A DNA stretch of 23,533 nt from Clarireedia homoeocarpa (Eukaryota; Ascomycota; Leotiomycetes; Helotiales; Rutstroemiaceae), in NCBI GenBank assembly GCA_001465935.1, contig LNKV01000115.1, forward strand, positions 35,026 to 58,558, in the 5' to 3' direction. This document shows, piece by piece, positions 22,690 through 23,533 of the stretch. The position numbers and the translations under genes are program-made. The notes under the pieces are model-generated. The model was not told where the DNA came from. It saw only the letters and a list, made by a program, of their open reading frames with translations, and made no database searches. Position 1 is the stretch's first letter, and every line of letters starts with the position of its first letter.

Positions 22690-22830
22690 TGTACACGTAT
22701 AAGCCGTATATGCAGCCATAGTATTAGCCAGTATGCATGCTGTATCACTGAGTCATGCCCAGGGTTATTCAGGCTATATAAAGGCTCTCTTCTTGTATAT
22801 AGCTTTGGTTCTGTAGTTCAATATTCTAAG
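22690..22830 (+). repeat. LTR-like sequence interrupting the oxidoreductase
   Basis: From TGTACACG the sequence has no OYE similarity. It has promoter-like layout: TATATAAAGG at 22775-22784, then TCTCTTCTTGTATATAGC, then TTCAATATTCTAA near 22818-22830. That pattern is reminiscent of solo LTRs of fungal Copia-type elements. Ends are not canonical (TG at the start, no clear CA), and I found no convincing target duplication; TGAGT at 22685-22689 recurs at 22749-22753, which may be chance. It is not RIP-mutated, which would fit a short, single-copy or recent fragment. Confidence 0.35.
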
Positions 22831-23533
22831 GTCATTCAGTGTCTTTGTTGGCAGTCTCGTCATATTATATTGAACTCCCCTTGCTTCGCATGTAGTATCA
22901 TCATCCCGCCAGGAGTGGCATTCTTAAAAATACTCAACTAGGGAGGTGATTTGCGTGCGAGCACTTCACTGAGAGGTAATCAGCCCTCTTATTCTTGCAC
23001 TGTTAGGTAGTGTACGATACCCTATGGACTTCGTATGTGTGCCGACACCTGTGTGCTCAATTCCATAGGTTCCTAAGGCGGATTACACGCGTTGCCATTG
23101 GAGAGGCGGTAAAAGCAAGCACTCGGTTGAGGGTCCTTAGCAACAGTCTCCCTGGGCCCTGAGGGGATCCTGTTAATAGCCGTACCAGGTCTGGCTGGCG
23201 GATCAGAGTATAGTAAAAGCATGGATTACAGCCTTTAAGTTTCGTACAAAGTAGGCCGGTATCTGTAGTATCAGTGTTCGAAAACTCACCGGAGTTGCTT
23301 CGCATATTAGCACTTCGCGACCGACGACTACCTCACTTTCTTGATTTATACGCCCCAACCCACGAATCAACCTACTTATCAGCGTGCTAATTCCGTTGAT
23401 ACGACTCGACTACCTCCTTCCTTCTCGAGCTGAACGACCGCATTAGCTTATTTCTATAAGTCATGACTTTGCATTCGCATTTATCCTGACTTGTCCCGTA
23501 TTCCCCCACCTTCCGGATTCGTACGACCCCCCT
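22831..23533. other. Unassigned sequence, no gene supported
   Basis: Composition is normal, but all frames are broken. The longest minus-strand frame (23057-23305) has no recognisable motif and looks accidental. Nothing resembles the missing C-terminal half of the oxidoreductase (no T-RxDxWGG-like block). The last ~200 bp are C-rich on the plus strand (CTACCTCCTTCCTTCTC, CCCCCACC), and could be upstream sequence of a gene outside the window. Confidence 0.45.

Noticed and set aside
22120..22941. A complete 273-residue oxidoreductase starting at 22120
   Set aside because: The first codon is TTG, not a plausible fungal start, and the last ~90 codons have no oxidoreductase similarity.
23265..23295. 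tRNA-like T-arm (GTTCGAAA)
   Set aside because: No pairing arm, no D-arm or anticodon stem around it.
23057..23305. 82-codon minus-strand open frame
   Set aside because: No recognisable motif, no family-like composition, and no splice or promoter context; consistent with chance.

Overview
This window looks like the genome of a filamentous ascomycete fungus (Pezizomycotina). Two things point there. The 3' end carries a gene with short spliceosomal introns (49-141 bp) whose spliced protein belongs to an ascomycete family. The first ~19.4 kb is extremely AT-rich repeat DNA in which CpA/TpG are almost gone while CpT/ApG and CpG (often as TTCGA) persist, the footprint of repeat-induced point mutation (RIP). 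I cannot name the species. The layout resembles 'two-compartment' fungal genomes, where RIP-mutated transposon blocks alternate with GC-balanced gene islands.

Layout: (a) 1 to ~3240: decayed pol of a Ty3/gypsy retrotransposon on the minus strand, cut by the left window edge. (b) ~3241-4338: AT-rich sequence I cannot identify. (c) 4339-18370: a complete nested pair of Ty3/gypsy chromoviruses, both on the plus strand. The outer element has 605-bp LTRs (4339-4943, 17766-18370) and target duplication TTATC. It is interrupted within its integrase zinc finger by a second, related element with 586-bp LTRs (8903-9488, 15310-15895) and target duplication ATTTA. Removing the inner element leaves an outer element of 7034 bp; the inner one is 6993 bp. 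Both still show, through RIP-made stops, the order Gag, aspartic protease, reverse transcriptase, RNase H, integrase, C-terminal chromodomain. (d) 18376 to ~19440: AT-rich flank continuing the pre-insertion locus of (b). (e) From ~19450 composition switches abruptly to normal.

Gene island: 19606-21420 holds a six-exon gene whose splicing gives an uninterrupted 474-residue protein of the fungal-specific transcription-factor-like family that lacks a Zn2Cys6 cluster. After a ~700-bp intergenic stretch comes the N-terminal third to half of an old yellow enzyme (FMN-dependent NAD(P)H:flavin oxidoreductase). It has no acceptable in-frame start, and its homology stops just before the catalytic H-x-x-N motif, where LTR-like sequence begins. 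I call it a truncated relic. I assign nothing in the last ~700 bp.

Biologically, the window reads as successive retrotransposon insertions into an existing repeat, silenced and mutated by RIP, ending less than 200 bp from an apparently intact gene. I found no novel multi-gene system. The best results are the exact nested-insertion structure with both target duplications, and the sharp RIP boundary beside a preserved gene.
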